Shown here: positions 17,071 through 27,500 of the stretch, piece after piece
Layout of the letters: every line of letters starts with the position of its first letter
How positions within the stretch are numbered: position 1 is the first letter of the stretch
Assembly (NCBI GenBank): GCA_947508055.1
Contig: CANNRR010000015.1
Location: forward strand, 1-40,656
Source: Burkholderiales bacterium
GTDB lineage: Bacteria; Pseudomonadota; Gammaproteobacteria; Burkholderiales; Burkholderiaceae_C
Reading direction: 5' to 3'
DNA: 40,656 nt
The notes under the pieces: model-generated
Seen by the model: only the letters and a program-made list of their open reading frames with translations
The model's database searches: none
What the model was told of the DNA's origin: nothing
Translations under genes and position numbers: made by a program

Positions 17071-18072
17071 TTATTTAGCGGTGGACTTGGGCTGGTTGTC
17101 GTCCACCTTGACCGCAAAACTGCCATCCACAATAGCCTTTTCTTTGGCCTTGACCTTGGCCATGATGTCGGCGGGGACCTTCTTCTCGAAGGTGCCCAGC
17201 GGCGCCAGTGACGAGCCTTTGTACTTCATCATGGCGTACTGGCCATAGTCTTCGGCGCTGAACTTGCCTTCTTTCACCAGTTTGATGGCGCGGTCGGCAG
17301 CGGGCTCGAAATGCCACAAGGCCGACGCCACCACGGTGTCGGGGTACTGGGCTTGCGTGTTGATCACGTTGCCAATGGCGAGCTTGCCCTTCTCTTTTGC
17401 GGCATCGCTCACGCCAAAGCGCTCGGCATACATCACGTCGGCTCCCTTGTCGATCATGGCGAAGGCGGCTTCCTTGGCCTTGGGCGGGTCAAACCAGCTG
17501 TTGATAAAGCTGACGCTGAATTCCACCTTGGGGTTGACCTCTTTAGCACCCATCATGAAGGCGTTCATCAGGCGGTTGACCTCGGGGATAGGGAAACCAC
17601 CGACCAGACCAATTTTGTTGCTCTTGGTCATGCTACCGGCGACCATGCCCGACAGGTAGGCCGGCTCCTGGATGTAGTTGTCAAACACGCTGAAATTGGG
17701 TGTAGCGGGTTTGCCGGAAGAGCCCATCAGGAACGACACCTTGGGGAAATCCTTGGCCACCTTACGGGCCGCAGCCTCGACCGCAAAGGCTTCGCCAAAG
17801 ATCAGGGTGTTGCCCGCCGTGGCGTACTCGCGCATGACGCGCTCGTAGTCGGCATTGCTGACGTTCTCGCTGGCTTTGTATTCAATTTCACCGCGTGCCT
17901 CGGCGGCCTTGAGCGCGGTGTGCAGGCGTCCGGCCCACTGCTGCTCGAAAGGCACGGTGTAAATCCCCGCCACCTTGGGCTTGGCTTGCGCCAGCACCAG
18001 ATTGGGAGCCAGGGTGGCCAGTGCGGTGGCCAAAACGACTGCACGACGGCGAGTGAGAAGTTGCATCGACAT
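17071..18072 (-). CDS. BMP family substrate-binding protein of the pyrimidine ABC importer
   Basis: A 333-residue periplasmic binding protein of the BMP/PnrA family, whose members bind nucleosides or bases. Residues 1-28 are a signal peptide (twin Arg in TRRRAVV, cleavage after VLAQA). Visible family segments include KVAGIYTVPFEQQWAG at the start of the mature protein, NADYERVMREYA, the NYIQEPAYLSGMVAG segment and NKIGLVGGFPIPEVNRLMNA. The Trp in SWFDPPKAKEAA is typical of ligand-pocket loops. A GGAG lies 6 bases before ATG 18072, preferred over ATG 18066. It is followed by the ATPase and two permease genes, and preceded by the amidohydrolase, from which a 93-base gap with a stem-loop repeat separates it. 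The binding-protein gene is directly downstream of the repeat, possibly to adjust its dosage. Confidence 0.92.
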   Translation of the reverse strand: MSMQLLTRRRAVVLATALATLAPNLVLAQAKPKVAGIYTVPFEQQWAGRLHTALKAAEARGEIEYKASENVSNADYERVMREYATAGNTLIFGEAFAVEAAARKVAKDFPKVSFLMGSSGKPATPNFSVFDNYIQEPAYLSGMVAGSMTKSNKIGLVGGFPIPEVNRLMNAFMMGAKEVNPKVEFSVSFINSWFDPPKAKEAAFAMIDKGADVMYAERFGVSDAAKEKGKLAIGNVINTQAQYPDTVVASALWHFEPAADRAIKLVKEGKFSAEDYGQYAMMKYKGSSLAPLGTFEKKVPADIMAKVKAKEKAIVDGSFAVKVDDNQPKSTAK

Positions 18073-18110
18073 AGTTACTCCAGGTTAAACACAGGTTACC
18101 AACACTACAA

Positions 18111-18146
18111 AAATGATAGCTGCCTGCGCAAGTAGCACGGCGGCTA
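18111..18146 (-). repeat. Stem-loop intergenic repeat (copy 1 of 2)
   Basis: TAGCTGCC (18117-18124) pairs with GGCGGCTA (18139-18146) through an 8-bp stem with one G-T pair and a 14-base loop. It sits in the 93-base gap between the amidohydrolase gene and the binding-protein gene. A related copy occupies the gap between preA and the dihydropyrimidinase gene. This matches a short dispersed element I remember from Comamonadaceae intergenic regions. Confidence 0.65.
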
Positions 18147-18165
18147 TCGACCTATTCCATAAAAT

Positions 18166-19422
18166 CTAGGTGCCGGCTCGCTCCAGCATGGCATGCAGCA
18201 GCACATTGCAGCCGGCGGTGATGTGCGCGGGCTGGGCTGATTCAATCTCGTTGTGGCTGATGCCGTTCAGGCAGGGAATGAAGATCATGCCACTGGGTGC
18301 GAGTTTGGCCATATACACCGCGTCATGCCCGGCCCCCGAGACGGCGGGCATGTTGCTGTAGCCCAACTTCTTGGCAGCGCGGCCGACGGCGTCCACGCAG
18401 TCGGGGTGAAATACTTGCGCCGGGTAGCTCGATACCAGTTCAATCTTGACCTCCAGCCCGCTCTTTTGGGCCATGGTTGCGGCAAACGCCTTCACCTCGT
18501 CGGCCATTTGATCCACCTGTGCATCGGTGGCATTGCGCAGATCGATGCTGAACTTGACCCGCCCCGGAATCACGTTGCGGCTGTTGGGATGCACCTGCAC
18601 CATGCCCACCGTGCCGCGACCGTGCGGGGCGTGGCGCAGCGCGGCCGCCACGGTCTCCTGCATGATGTGGGTCGAGATTTGCATCGCGTCCTTGCGCAGC
18701 GCCATGGGCGTGGGGCCCGCGTGGGCCTCCATGCCTGTCACTGTGCAGTCAAACCAGCGAATGCCGAGCACGCCCTGCACCACGCCGATGGTCACGTCGT
18801 GGTCCTCCAGCACCGGGCCTTGTTCGATGTGGGTCTCAAAGTAAGCGCCAATCGGGTGATCGCCCGGCTCCTGCTCGCCGATGTAGCCAATGCGTTTGAG
18901 TTCTTCGCCCACCGATTTGCCGTCAGTGTCAGTAGCGGCGTAGGCGTGCTCCAGCGTGAAGGCCTTGGCAAACACGCCCGAGCCCATCATCACCGGCACA
19001 AAGCGTGAGCCTTCTTCGTTGGTCCAGAAGGCGACTTCAATCGGTGCCTCGGTGGTGATGCCGTGGTCGTTGAGCGTGCGCACCACTTCCAGCCCGGCCA
19101 GTACGCCATAGTTGCCATCAAACTTGCCACCGGTCGGCTGGGTGTCAATGTGGCTGCCCGTGACGATGGGTGGCAGCGCGTTGTTGCGCCCGGCGCGGCG
19201 CATGAAGCCGTTACCAATCTTGTCGATGGTGATGGTTAAGCCAGCCTCACGCGCCCAGCCGAGCACCAGGTCGCGTCCTTGCTTGTCCAGATCAGTCAGC
19301 GTCAGGCGACACACGCCGCCCTTGGGCGTGGCACCAATTTTTGCCAGTTCCATCAACGAGCCCCACAGGCGCTCACCGTTGATACGGATGGATTCAATAT
19401 CGTCCTGGGTTGCTGAATTCAT
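18166..19422 (-). CDS. Zn-dependent amidohydrolase, probable N-carbamoyl-beta-alanine amidohydrolase
   Basis: A 418-residue M20-family hydrolase of the hydantoinase/carbamoylase group. It should perform the last step of reductive pyrimidine breakdown: N-carbamoyl-beta-alanine (or its methyl form from thymine) to beta-alanine, CO2 and ammonia. The di-metal site motifs are GSHIDTQPTGGKFDGNYG, TNEEGSRF and FETHIEQGPVLE; the dimerisation/substrate loop has GMEAHAGPTPM and RNVIPG; SGAGHDAVYMA is near the end. ATG 19422 is preceded by AAAGGAC at a good spacing; the frame stays open upstream into the dihydropyrimidinase gene but without homology. It starts 10 bases after the dihydropyrimidinase stop. 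Allantoate or amino-acid carbamoylase activity is the alternative; the operon favours the pyrimidine role. Confidence 0.9.
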   Translation of the reverse strand: MNSATQDDIESIRINGERLWGSLMELAKIGATPKGGVCRLTLTDLDKQGRDLVLGWAREAGLTITIDKIGNGFMRRAGRNNALPPIVTGSHIDTQPTGGKFDGNYGVLAGLEVVRTLNDHGITTEAPIEVAFWTNEEGSRFVPVMMGSGVFAKAFTLEHAYAATDTDGKSVGEELKRIGYIGEQEPGDHPIGAYFETHIEQGPVLEDHDVTIGVVQGVLGIRWFDCTVTGMEAHAGPTPMALRKDAMQISTHIMQETVAAALRHAPHGRGTVGMVQVHPNSRNVIPGRVKFSIDLRNATDAQVDQMADEVKAFAATMAQKSGLEVKIELVSSYPAQVFHPDCVDAVGRAAKKLGYSNMPAVSGAGHDAVYMAKLAPSGMIFIPCLNGISHNEIESAQPAHITAGCNVLLHAMLERAGT

Positions 19423-19432
19423 GGTATGTCCT

Positions 19433-20956
<1,524 letters not shown>

Positions 20957-22258
20957 TCACACCCGCATCGGGTTATTTGGATGGGTGGTCCAATCTGCGT
21001 GTTTATCGCTCACAACCCGGTCGGTGCGCAAGTCTTTTTCACCGGGGGCCAGTGTGCGCAGGGTGATGCACTCGGGCACCGGGCATACCAGGGTGCACAG
21101 GTTGCAGCCGACGCATTCGTCTTCTTTGACCTCAAAGAAGCGTTTTCCATCCTTCACGGCGCTGATGGCCTGGTGCGAGGTGTCTTCGCAGGCAATGTGG
21201 CAGCGCCCGCACTGGATGCAGCTGTTCTGGTTGATGACCGCTTTGCTGATGTGGTTGAGGTTCAGGTAGCGCCAGTCGCTCACGGTGGGTATCGCCTTGC
21301 CACGGAAGTCTTCAATCGACGTGAAGCCCATCTGGTCCATGTAGTTCGACAGACCATCACTCATCTCCTGCACGATCTTGAAGCCGTAGACCATGGCGGC
21401 GGTGCACACCTGCACGTTGCCCGCGCCCAGGGCAATGAAGTCAAACGCATCGCGCCAGTTGCCCACGCCGCCAATCCCGCTGATGGGCAGACCGGCGGTG
21501 AGCGGGTCGCGCGCAATCTCGGCCACCATGTTCAGCGCAATAGGCTTCACCGCCGGGCCGCAATAGCCACCGTGCGAGCCTTTGCCGCCGGTGGATGGGT
21601 TCATGGTTAGCGTGTAGGGGTCCACGCCGATGATGGAGTTGATGGTGTTGATCAGCGAGACCGCATCGGCGCCACCCACTTTTGCGGCCCGCGCGGGCAT
21701 GCGGATGTCGGTGATGTTTGGCGTGAGCTTCACTATCACCGGCAGCGTGCTGTACTGCTTGCACCACTCGGTCACCATCTGGATGTACTCCGGCACCTGG
21801 CCCACGGCGGCGCCCATACCGCGCTCACTCATTCCGTGCGGGCAGCCAAAATTGAGCTCAATGCCGTCGGCGCCGGTGTCTTCCACGCGCGGCAAAATCG
21901 CCTTCCAAGCGGTTTCCTCGCAGGGCACCATCAGCGACACCACCATCGCGCGATCCATCCAGTTACGCTTCACCTCGGTAATCTCTTTCAGGTTGAGTTC
22001 CAGATCGCGGTCGGTAATGAGTTCGATGTTGTTGAAGCCCATCAGCCGCCGGTCGGGCGTCAGCAACGCTCCGTAACGCGGGCCGTTGACGTTCACTACG
22101 GGTGGGCCGGCCTCGCCCAGCGTCTTCCAGACCACGCCGCCCCAGCCGGCTTCAAAGGCGCGATTGACGTTGACGGCTTTGTCGGTGGGCGGGGCGGATG
22201 CCAGCCAAAAGGGGTTGGGGCTGCTGATGCCGGCAAAGGTGGTGCGTAAATTGGCCAT
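20957..22258 (-). CDS. preA: NAD-dependent dihydropyrimidine dehydrogenase, subunit PreA
   Basis: A 433-residue flavoprotein subunit that reduces uracil or thymine to the dihydro form. Residues 1 to about 310 are a dihydroorotate-dehydrogenase-like FMN barrel (ASAPPTDKAVNVNRAFEAGW, ELNFGCPHGMSERGMG, the SGIGGVGNWRDA phosphate loop). The C-terminal part is a 2x[4Fe-4S] ferredoxin domain with CIQCGRCHIAC and CVGCNLCTLVCPVPEC. The loop position that holds the catalytic Cys in the mammalian enzyme (ACGQ) reads AVGQ here; as far as I recall this is usual for bacterial PreA. ATG 22258 has GGAG 6 bases before it. It works with PreT, encoded 29 bases upstream. Confidence 0.95.
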   Translation of the reverse strand: MANLRTTFAGISSPNPFWLASAPPTDKAVNVNRAFEAGWGGVVWKTLGEAGPPVVNVNGPRYGALLTPDRRLMGFNNIELITDRDLELNLKEITEVKRNWMDRAMVVSLMVPCEETAWKAILPRVEDTGADGIELNFGCPHGMSERGMGAAVGQVPEYIQMVTEWCKQYSTLPVIVKLTPNITDIRMPARAAKVGGADAVSLINTINSIIGVDPYTLTMNPSTGGKGSHGGYCGPAVKPIALNMVAEIARDPLTAGLPISGIGGVGNWRDAFDFIALGAGNVQVCTAAMVYGFKIVQEMSDGLSNYMDQMGFTSIEDFRGKAIPTVSDWRYLNLNHISKAVINQNSCIQCGRCHIACEDTSHQAISAVKDGKRFFEVKEDECVGCNLCTLVCPVPECITLRTLAPGEKDLRTDRVVSDKHADWTTHPNNPMRV

Positions 22259-22287
22259 CGTGGTCTCCAAATTTGGGGGTGCAGCGC

Positions 22288-23691
22288 TCAGGCGCGGGTC
22301 AGATAGGCGTGGATGGCCAGTGCGGACTGTTTGCCGTGCTCCACGGCCTGTACCGTCAGGTCCAGTCCGCCAGCACGGCAGTCGCCACCGGCCCAGACGC
22401 CCGTCAAATTGGTCTGGCCGACGCCGTCCGTGGCAATGCGCCCGTCTTGCAGTGTCAGCCCGGCGTCGGTCAACATGGGGTTGCCCAGTTTCTGGCCAAT
22501 CGCCTTGAGCACCATGTCGGCGCGCCGGACCACCGACTCGCCGGTTGGCATTAGCCTGCCGTTGACCATCTCCTGGCGCGCAAAACGCACCCCGCGCACA
22601 TGGTTCACGCCGCTCGCGTCGTCGGTCACTGCGCCAACCATGCCCGGGCCAGCATCGTCGAGTGTGCCGATGATCTCCACCGGCGCCAGCCAATGCGCAA
22701 TGGTGACGCCGTGGGTTTGCGCCCACTCCTGCTCCACTTGCGACGCCGACAGGCCCTCTGGCCCACGCCGGTATACCATGTGGACGGTCTCGGCGCCCAG
22801 CAGCCTGGACTGCACGGCTGCATCCACCGCCGTCATGCCGCCACCGATCACCACTACGCGGCGGCCCACCGGCAGGGTCGACAGGTCGGCGCACTGTCGC
22901 AACTCGGCGATAAAGTCCACCGCGTCGCGCACACCGGCCATCGCTTCACCGGGGATACCCAGCGCGGACGTACCGGCCAAGCCCATGCCCAGAAATACGG
23001 CGTCAAAGTCTTTGCGCAGGGTTTCCAGTTGTGCGGCGTTCTCCAGCTTCCAGCTGTTACGCACGCTGATGCCGCCAATGGCCAGCAGCCACCGCACCTC
23101 GGCTTGGGCAAAGTGGTTAGGCGTTTTATAGCTGGCCAGGCCGTATTCGTTGAGTCCACCGGCCTTGGGGCGGGCATCGAAGATGACCACGTTATGCCCG
23201 TTGCGGGCCAGCGTGTAGGCGCAGGCCAGTCCGGCAGGGCCCGCGCCGACCACTGCGACGGTCTTGCCCGTGGCAGGTGCTCGGGTGAAAATTTGCGGAC
23301 TAGCGCTTTCCATCAGTGCGTCCACCGCGTGGCGCTGCAAGCGGCCAATGGCTACCGGTTTCCCCTCCTGTGTGTTGCGTACGCAAGCCGCCTCGCACAG
23401 GTTCTCGGTCGGGCAGACCCGCGCGCACATGCCGCCCAGCGGGTTGGACTCCAGAATGGCGCGTGCTGCACCGCGCAGGTTGTCGTCCGCAATGCGCCGG
23501 ATGAAGGAGGGCACGTCAATGCTGGTCGGGCACGCCGTAGCGCAGGGCGCATCGAAGCAGTAAAGGCAGCGCTCGGCTTCCAGCAGCGCCTGCGGGCGTG
23601 TCAGGCGCGGGCTGGCATCGGCGAACGCGTTGGCGTATTCGGCTGCGGCCAGGCGACCGGGGCGAACGTCGGGTTGGTGGGTGGTGGGCAT
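22288..23691 (-). CDS. preT: NAD(P)-dependent dihydropyrimidine dehydrogenase, subunit PreT
   Basis: A 467-residue FAD and Fe-S subunit that passes electrons between NAD(P)H and PreA. N-terminal Cys clusters CLYCFDAPCATAC and CARVCPTENLCEAAC bind two [4Fe-4S] centres, as in the small subunit of glutamate synthase. Then come the FAD-binding VAVVGAGPAGLACAY, the NAD(P)-binding RRVVVIGGGMTAVDAA and a final GVWAGGDCRAGG. The start ATG 23691 follows CAGGAG. It is the first gene of the pyrimidine operon; a RutR-like palindrome lies 23-38 bases upstream of the start codon. Confidence 0.95.
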   Translation of the reverse strand: MPTTHQPDVRPGRLAAAEYANAFADASPRLTRPQALLEAERCLYCFDAPCATACPTSIDVPSFIRRIADDNLRGAARAILESNPLGGMCARVCPTENLCEAACVRNTQEGKPVAIGRLQRHAVDALMESASPQIFTRAPATGKTVAVVGAGPAGLACAYTLARNGHNVVIFDARPKAGGLNEYGLASYKTPNHFAQAEVRWLLAIGGISVRNSWKLENAAQLETLRKDFDAVFLGMGLAGTSALGIPGEAMAGVRDAVDFIAELRQCADLSTLPVGRRVVVIGGGMTAVDAAVQSRLLGAETVHMVYRRGPEGLSASQVEQEWAQTHGVTIAHWLAPVEIIGTLDDAGPGMVGAVTDDASGVNHVRGVRFARQEMVNGRLMPTGESVVRRADMVLKAIGQKLGNPMLTDAGLTLQDGRIATDGVGQTNLTGVWAGGDCRAGGLDLTVQAVEHGKQSALAIHAYLTRA

Positions 23692-23713
23692 CCTGACAAC
23701 TCCTGATTAAAAA

Positions 23714-23729
23714 CTGACCGTTTGGTCAA
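23714..23729 (-). promoter_or_regulatory. RutR-like operator upstream of preT
   Basis: CTGACCGTTTGGTCAA matches the RutR consensus TTGACCANNTGGTCAA at 12 of 14 fixed positions. It is an inverted repeat (TGACC/GGTCA) lying 23 bases upstream of the preT start codon. On the minus strand it also contains TTGACC, which could be a -35 element, so a bound repressor would block transcription. RutR is the uracil/thymine-responsive TetR-family regulator of pyrimidine catabolism in E. coli; no rutR gene is in the window. Confidence 0.65.
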
Positions 23730-23784
23730 GTTCTGTGCTGGATGCTAGCAATCTGGTGTCAGTCTGTATCTAGGGGTTTATCCG

Positions 23785-23790
23785 TAAAAT
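23785..23790 (+). promoter_or_regulatory. Possible -10 element for the receiver-protein gene
   Basis: TAAAAT lies 46 bases before the start codon at 23837, in the divergent gap between preT and the signalling cluster. The matching -35 (around 23762-23767, GTCTGT) is poor. No Shine-Dalgarno is visible before ATG 23837: the preceding bases are a run of T. Confidence 0.3.
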
Positions 23791-23836
23791 AGCGGCACTC
23801 AGTGCGGAGTTTTCTGCCAGTTTTTGAGTTTTTTTC

Positions 23837-24451
23837 ATGTCTATCGTGAGTTTTTTGATTTGTGATCCCAGTCCAGCCTTGCAAACATTTTTACAGCAGG
23901 TGCTGACGGGTTATGGCTTCGATGCCGCAGCCATCAAGACCACGGGCAACCCGCACGCGGCGGCCGAAATTGCACCGTCCCATAAGCCCGACTTTTTGGT
24001 AACCGACTGGTTTGCCAAAGAGTCGCTGTCGGGCATTGGGCTGCATCGCCAACTGGTAAGCGCCAATCCCGGTTGCCGGTTCGCCCTGATGGCGCAAAGC
24101 GCTGGCGCGACCCTCGCACAGGAAGCACGCGACGCAGGTGCGCTGTTTTTCTTGCCCAAACCCTTTTCTGCCGACAGCGCCCGTTCCGAAATGGCGCGGG
24201 CCCTGGACCAGTTGGCCGCCAACCATCCGAAGGTGGCAAAGCAGGTCCAGTCCTGGCAAATGGGCGCAACAGCAACCCGTGCTGCCATGGTGCAACTGCC
24301 GGCGCTGCCCAAATTCAAACCCGGTGACCGCGTGGTCTACAAGGGCCAGACGGAAGTGGTGCAGCATGTCATTCTGCGCAGGGGCGAAATGGTGGTGCAG
24401 TTGCGCGATGTTGCGGGCCTGATTGAGTCGAGCAAAATTCAGCCGCGCTAA
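23837..24451 (+). CDS. CheY-like response regulator with short beta-rich C-terminal domain
   Basis: A 204-residue protein. Residues 4-122 are a receiver domain with the acidic pocket FLICDPS, phospho-acceptor Asp in LVTDWF (about residue 57) and the conserved Lys in FLPKPFSA (about 112). No DNA-binding helix-turn-helix follows. Instead, after an Ala-rich linker, the last 45 residues read FKPGDRVVYKGQTEVVQHVI and then a second strand pair, suggesting an SH3- or KOW-like small barrel that could bind RNA or protein. It is the first gene of the signalling cluster, 108 bases before the CHASE hybrid kinase, and is a natural target of that kinase. No Shine-Dalgarno is evident. Confidence 0.82.
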   Translation: MSIVSFLICDPSPALQTFLQQVLTGYGFDAAAIKTTGNPHAAAEIAPSHKPDFLVTDWFAKESLSGIGLHRQLVSANPGCRFALMAQSAGATLAQEARDAGALFFLPKPFSADSARSEMARALDQLAANHPKVAKQVQSWQMGATATRAAMVQLPALPKFKPGDRVVYKGQTEVVQHVILRRGEMVVQLRDVAGLIESSKIQPR

Positions 24452-24559
24452 ATTGAGCCAAGTCGCCACAGCAATTGCGACCCGGCACGACAGGGGAGTC
24501 GTCTCGGTGATATCCTGACGCACCGTCGCCGCGTTGCGCGACCCAATTCGCCAGACGGC

Positions 24560-27500
24560 ATGAAGCAATCCTTCACCCCGATCCGCCTTTTCGCTGAAGT
24601 TTTACTGGTCGTGGCACTCGCGGAGACGCTTGTCATGCTGGCCTTGCCGACGCTCGCACCCGGATTGACCGGCCTTGCGGAAGGTTTGGTGGATGTCACC
24701 CTGCTGACCCTGCTTGCAGCCCCGGCCGTTTATTGGCGCAGCATGTCCGCCACGCGACGCTCGCTTGCGGCTCCCGATGGGGACAAAGAGAATACCGACA
24801 AACGTTTCAGTTTCAGTTTGCGGGCCGCTATTGGCATGGTTGCCGCAGCTCAGTTGCTGGGGCTTGCTGCCACCGCGGGAATGGTTTTTTGGCTAAAGAA
24901 AAACCTCGACAGCGACGCGCAAGCGCTCTTTGACCGAGGCGCCGAGCGTGTTCAGGCCGAAGTCAAGCGCCGCTTCAGCCAGCCCATGTATGGGCTCAAA
25001 GGTGCGCGCGGCACCTATGCCGCCAGCCGGGGCATCACCCGACAAGAGTTCAGGGCGTACGTAGAGTCGCGCGATTTGGCCGTTGAGTTTCCGGGCATAC
25101 GAGGCTTTGGCTTTATCGCGCGGGTGCCGCGTGGTGGCCTGGGTGCCTTTGTCGCAGCCCAACGGGCCGACGTTGCACCCGAGTTTGAGGTGCAGACCCA
25201 AGGGCAGGCCCCTGACCTGTTCGTAGTCCAATTCGTCGAACCGATTGCCGACAACCGGGCGTCGCTCGGGTTTGATCTCGGGCAAGAGCCGGTGCGCAGG
25301 GAGGCGGCTGAGCGGGCCATGAATACAGGACAACCGGCGCTTACCGGCAAAATTTCTCTGGCACACGATGGCAAACAGTCGCCCGGCGTGCTGTACCTTT
25401 TGCCGGTCTATCGCAATGGCGCAGACCCGGTGACCGTTTTGCAGCACCAGGCTGCACTGGTAGGCCTTTTGTACGCGCCCATGGTGGCGGATGAACTCTT
25501 CTGGGGCCTCGCTGGCGTGGCGGACAGCACCTTGCGTGTGGAATTGTTTGATGGAAAGGACAGTCAGCCAGATCGTCTGCTCTATGACTCCGACAGCGGC
25601 ACGGCTGCGCCGCCGGTCGCCGAGGTTGCGTCACGTCGCGCATTGCCGGCGTTCGATGAGCCTTTTCCTATCGACGTCGGCGGACGCACGATGACACTGC
25701 GCCTGAGCAGCACTGACGTATTTAATGCTAGCCAGGACCGTTCCATTTTGGCGCTGGCCGGTGTTGCGGGCGCATTGGCCAGCACGCTGATCGCCCTGAC
25801 GATTTGGTTGCTCGCCGTTGGCCGCTTGCGCGCACAAAGACAGGCCCAACGCATGACCGCTGACCTGGACCGCCTGGCCCGAGTGGTTCAGCACACCAAC
25901 AACGCGGTCACCATTGCGGATACGCAGATGCGCATTACCTGGATCAATGAAGGCTTCACCCGTTTGACCGGCTACACCCTGGAAGAAGCCCGAGGCCGAA
26001 CCCCGGGTGAGTTGCTGGGTAGTGCCAACGCGGACCCGCAAACCATACAAATCCTCGTGAGTGCTATGGCAATCGGTGAGCCCTGCCGGGTTGAAGTACT
26101 CAACCGGGCCAAAGATGGCCACGAGTACTGGGTGGACACCGAAGTTCAACCCACTCGCGATGCCATGGGCGTGCTGACAGGGTTTATGGAAATTGGCTCC
26201 GACATCACGCTGCAGAAGCAAACCCAGAAAAAACTGGAAGCTGCGCTGCGTGCATCAAGCGCCATGCTCAGTACCGTGGAGATGCACACCATTGTGTCGA
26301 TCGCCGACCGACGGGGAATCATCACCGAGGTCAACGAGGCGTTTTGCGACAGGTCGGGCTACAGCCGCGACGAATTGATCGGGCGGGACCACAAAATTGT
26401 CAATTCCGGCGTTCATTCCGCACAGTTCTGGATTGACATGTGGGGGCAAATATCGGCTGGTGCTTCCTGGCGCGGTGATATTTGCAACCGTGCCAAGGAC
26501 GGCACCCTGTATTGGGTCGATAGCATGATTGCCCCGTTCGTTGGCGACGATGGACTGGTTGAGAAATATGTCTCCATGCGCACCGACATCACGGTGCGCA
26601 AGCAAGCCGACGAGCAACTCAAGGTTCTGGTAACCCGTGCCGAGCAAGCGAGCAGCGCCAAGAGCCAGTTCGTGGCCAATATGAGCCACGAAATTCGCAC
26701 ACCCATGAATGCCATTCTGGGCATGCTCAAACTCCTGCAAAACACCGACCTGACGGTGGGCCAGCTGGATTACGTCGAAAAGACCGAAGGCGCTGCGCGC
26801 TCGCTGCTGGGGTTGCTCAATGACATTCTGGATTATTCGAAGGTGGAAGCTGGCAAGATGACGCTGGATCCACGTCCGTTCAGAGTCGATCGACTGATGC
26901 GCGACCTGTCGGTCATTCTCTCGGCCAATGTGGGAGCCAAGAACATCGAAGTGCTGTTTGATGTTGACCCGAACTTGCCAAAATGTTTGGTCGGCGATGA
27001 CATGCGCCTGCAGCAGGTGCTGATCAATCTGGGTGGCAACGCCATCAAATTCACCAGCGCCGGAGAAGTGGTTCTGCGATTGCGTGTGGTTGAGGGTGAC
27101 GCGCAGTCGGTACTGGTGGAATTTGCAATGAAGGATAGCGGCATTGGCATTGCACCCGAAAACCAGGCCCATATCTTTAGCGGTTTTTCGCAAGCCGAAG
27201 CATCCACCACGCGCCGCTATGGCGGTACGGGCTTGGGTTTGGCCATTTCCAGCCGCATGGTCGGTTTGCTAGGTGGCACACTGGCGTTAGATAGTGTGCT
27301 TGGGGAGGGAAGCACCTTCCATTTTCAGATTCGTCTCTCCGTGGCCGAGCTCGAGACCATGCCAGTGACTGGCGCCACACCTGAGCCCGCGCCTGGACTA
27401 TTGCGTGTCTTGATCGTGGACGACAACGACGTCGCTCGTGAAGTGCTGGGCCACCTCATTGCGCCCATGGGCTGGATAGTGGAAACGGCCGCCAGTGCCG

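Noticed and set aside
22600..23706. Long plus-strand open frame (368 codons) opposite preT
   Set aside because: Antisense shadow of a high-GC gene; His/Gln/Arg-rich translation without motifs, while preT has complete Fe-S and dinucleotide motifs.
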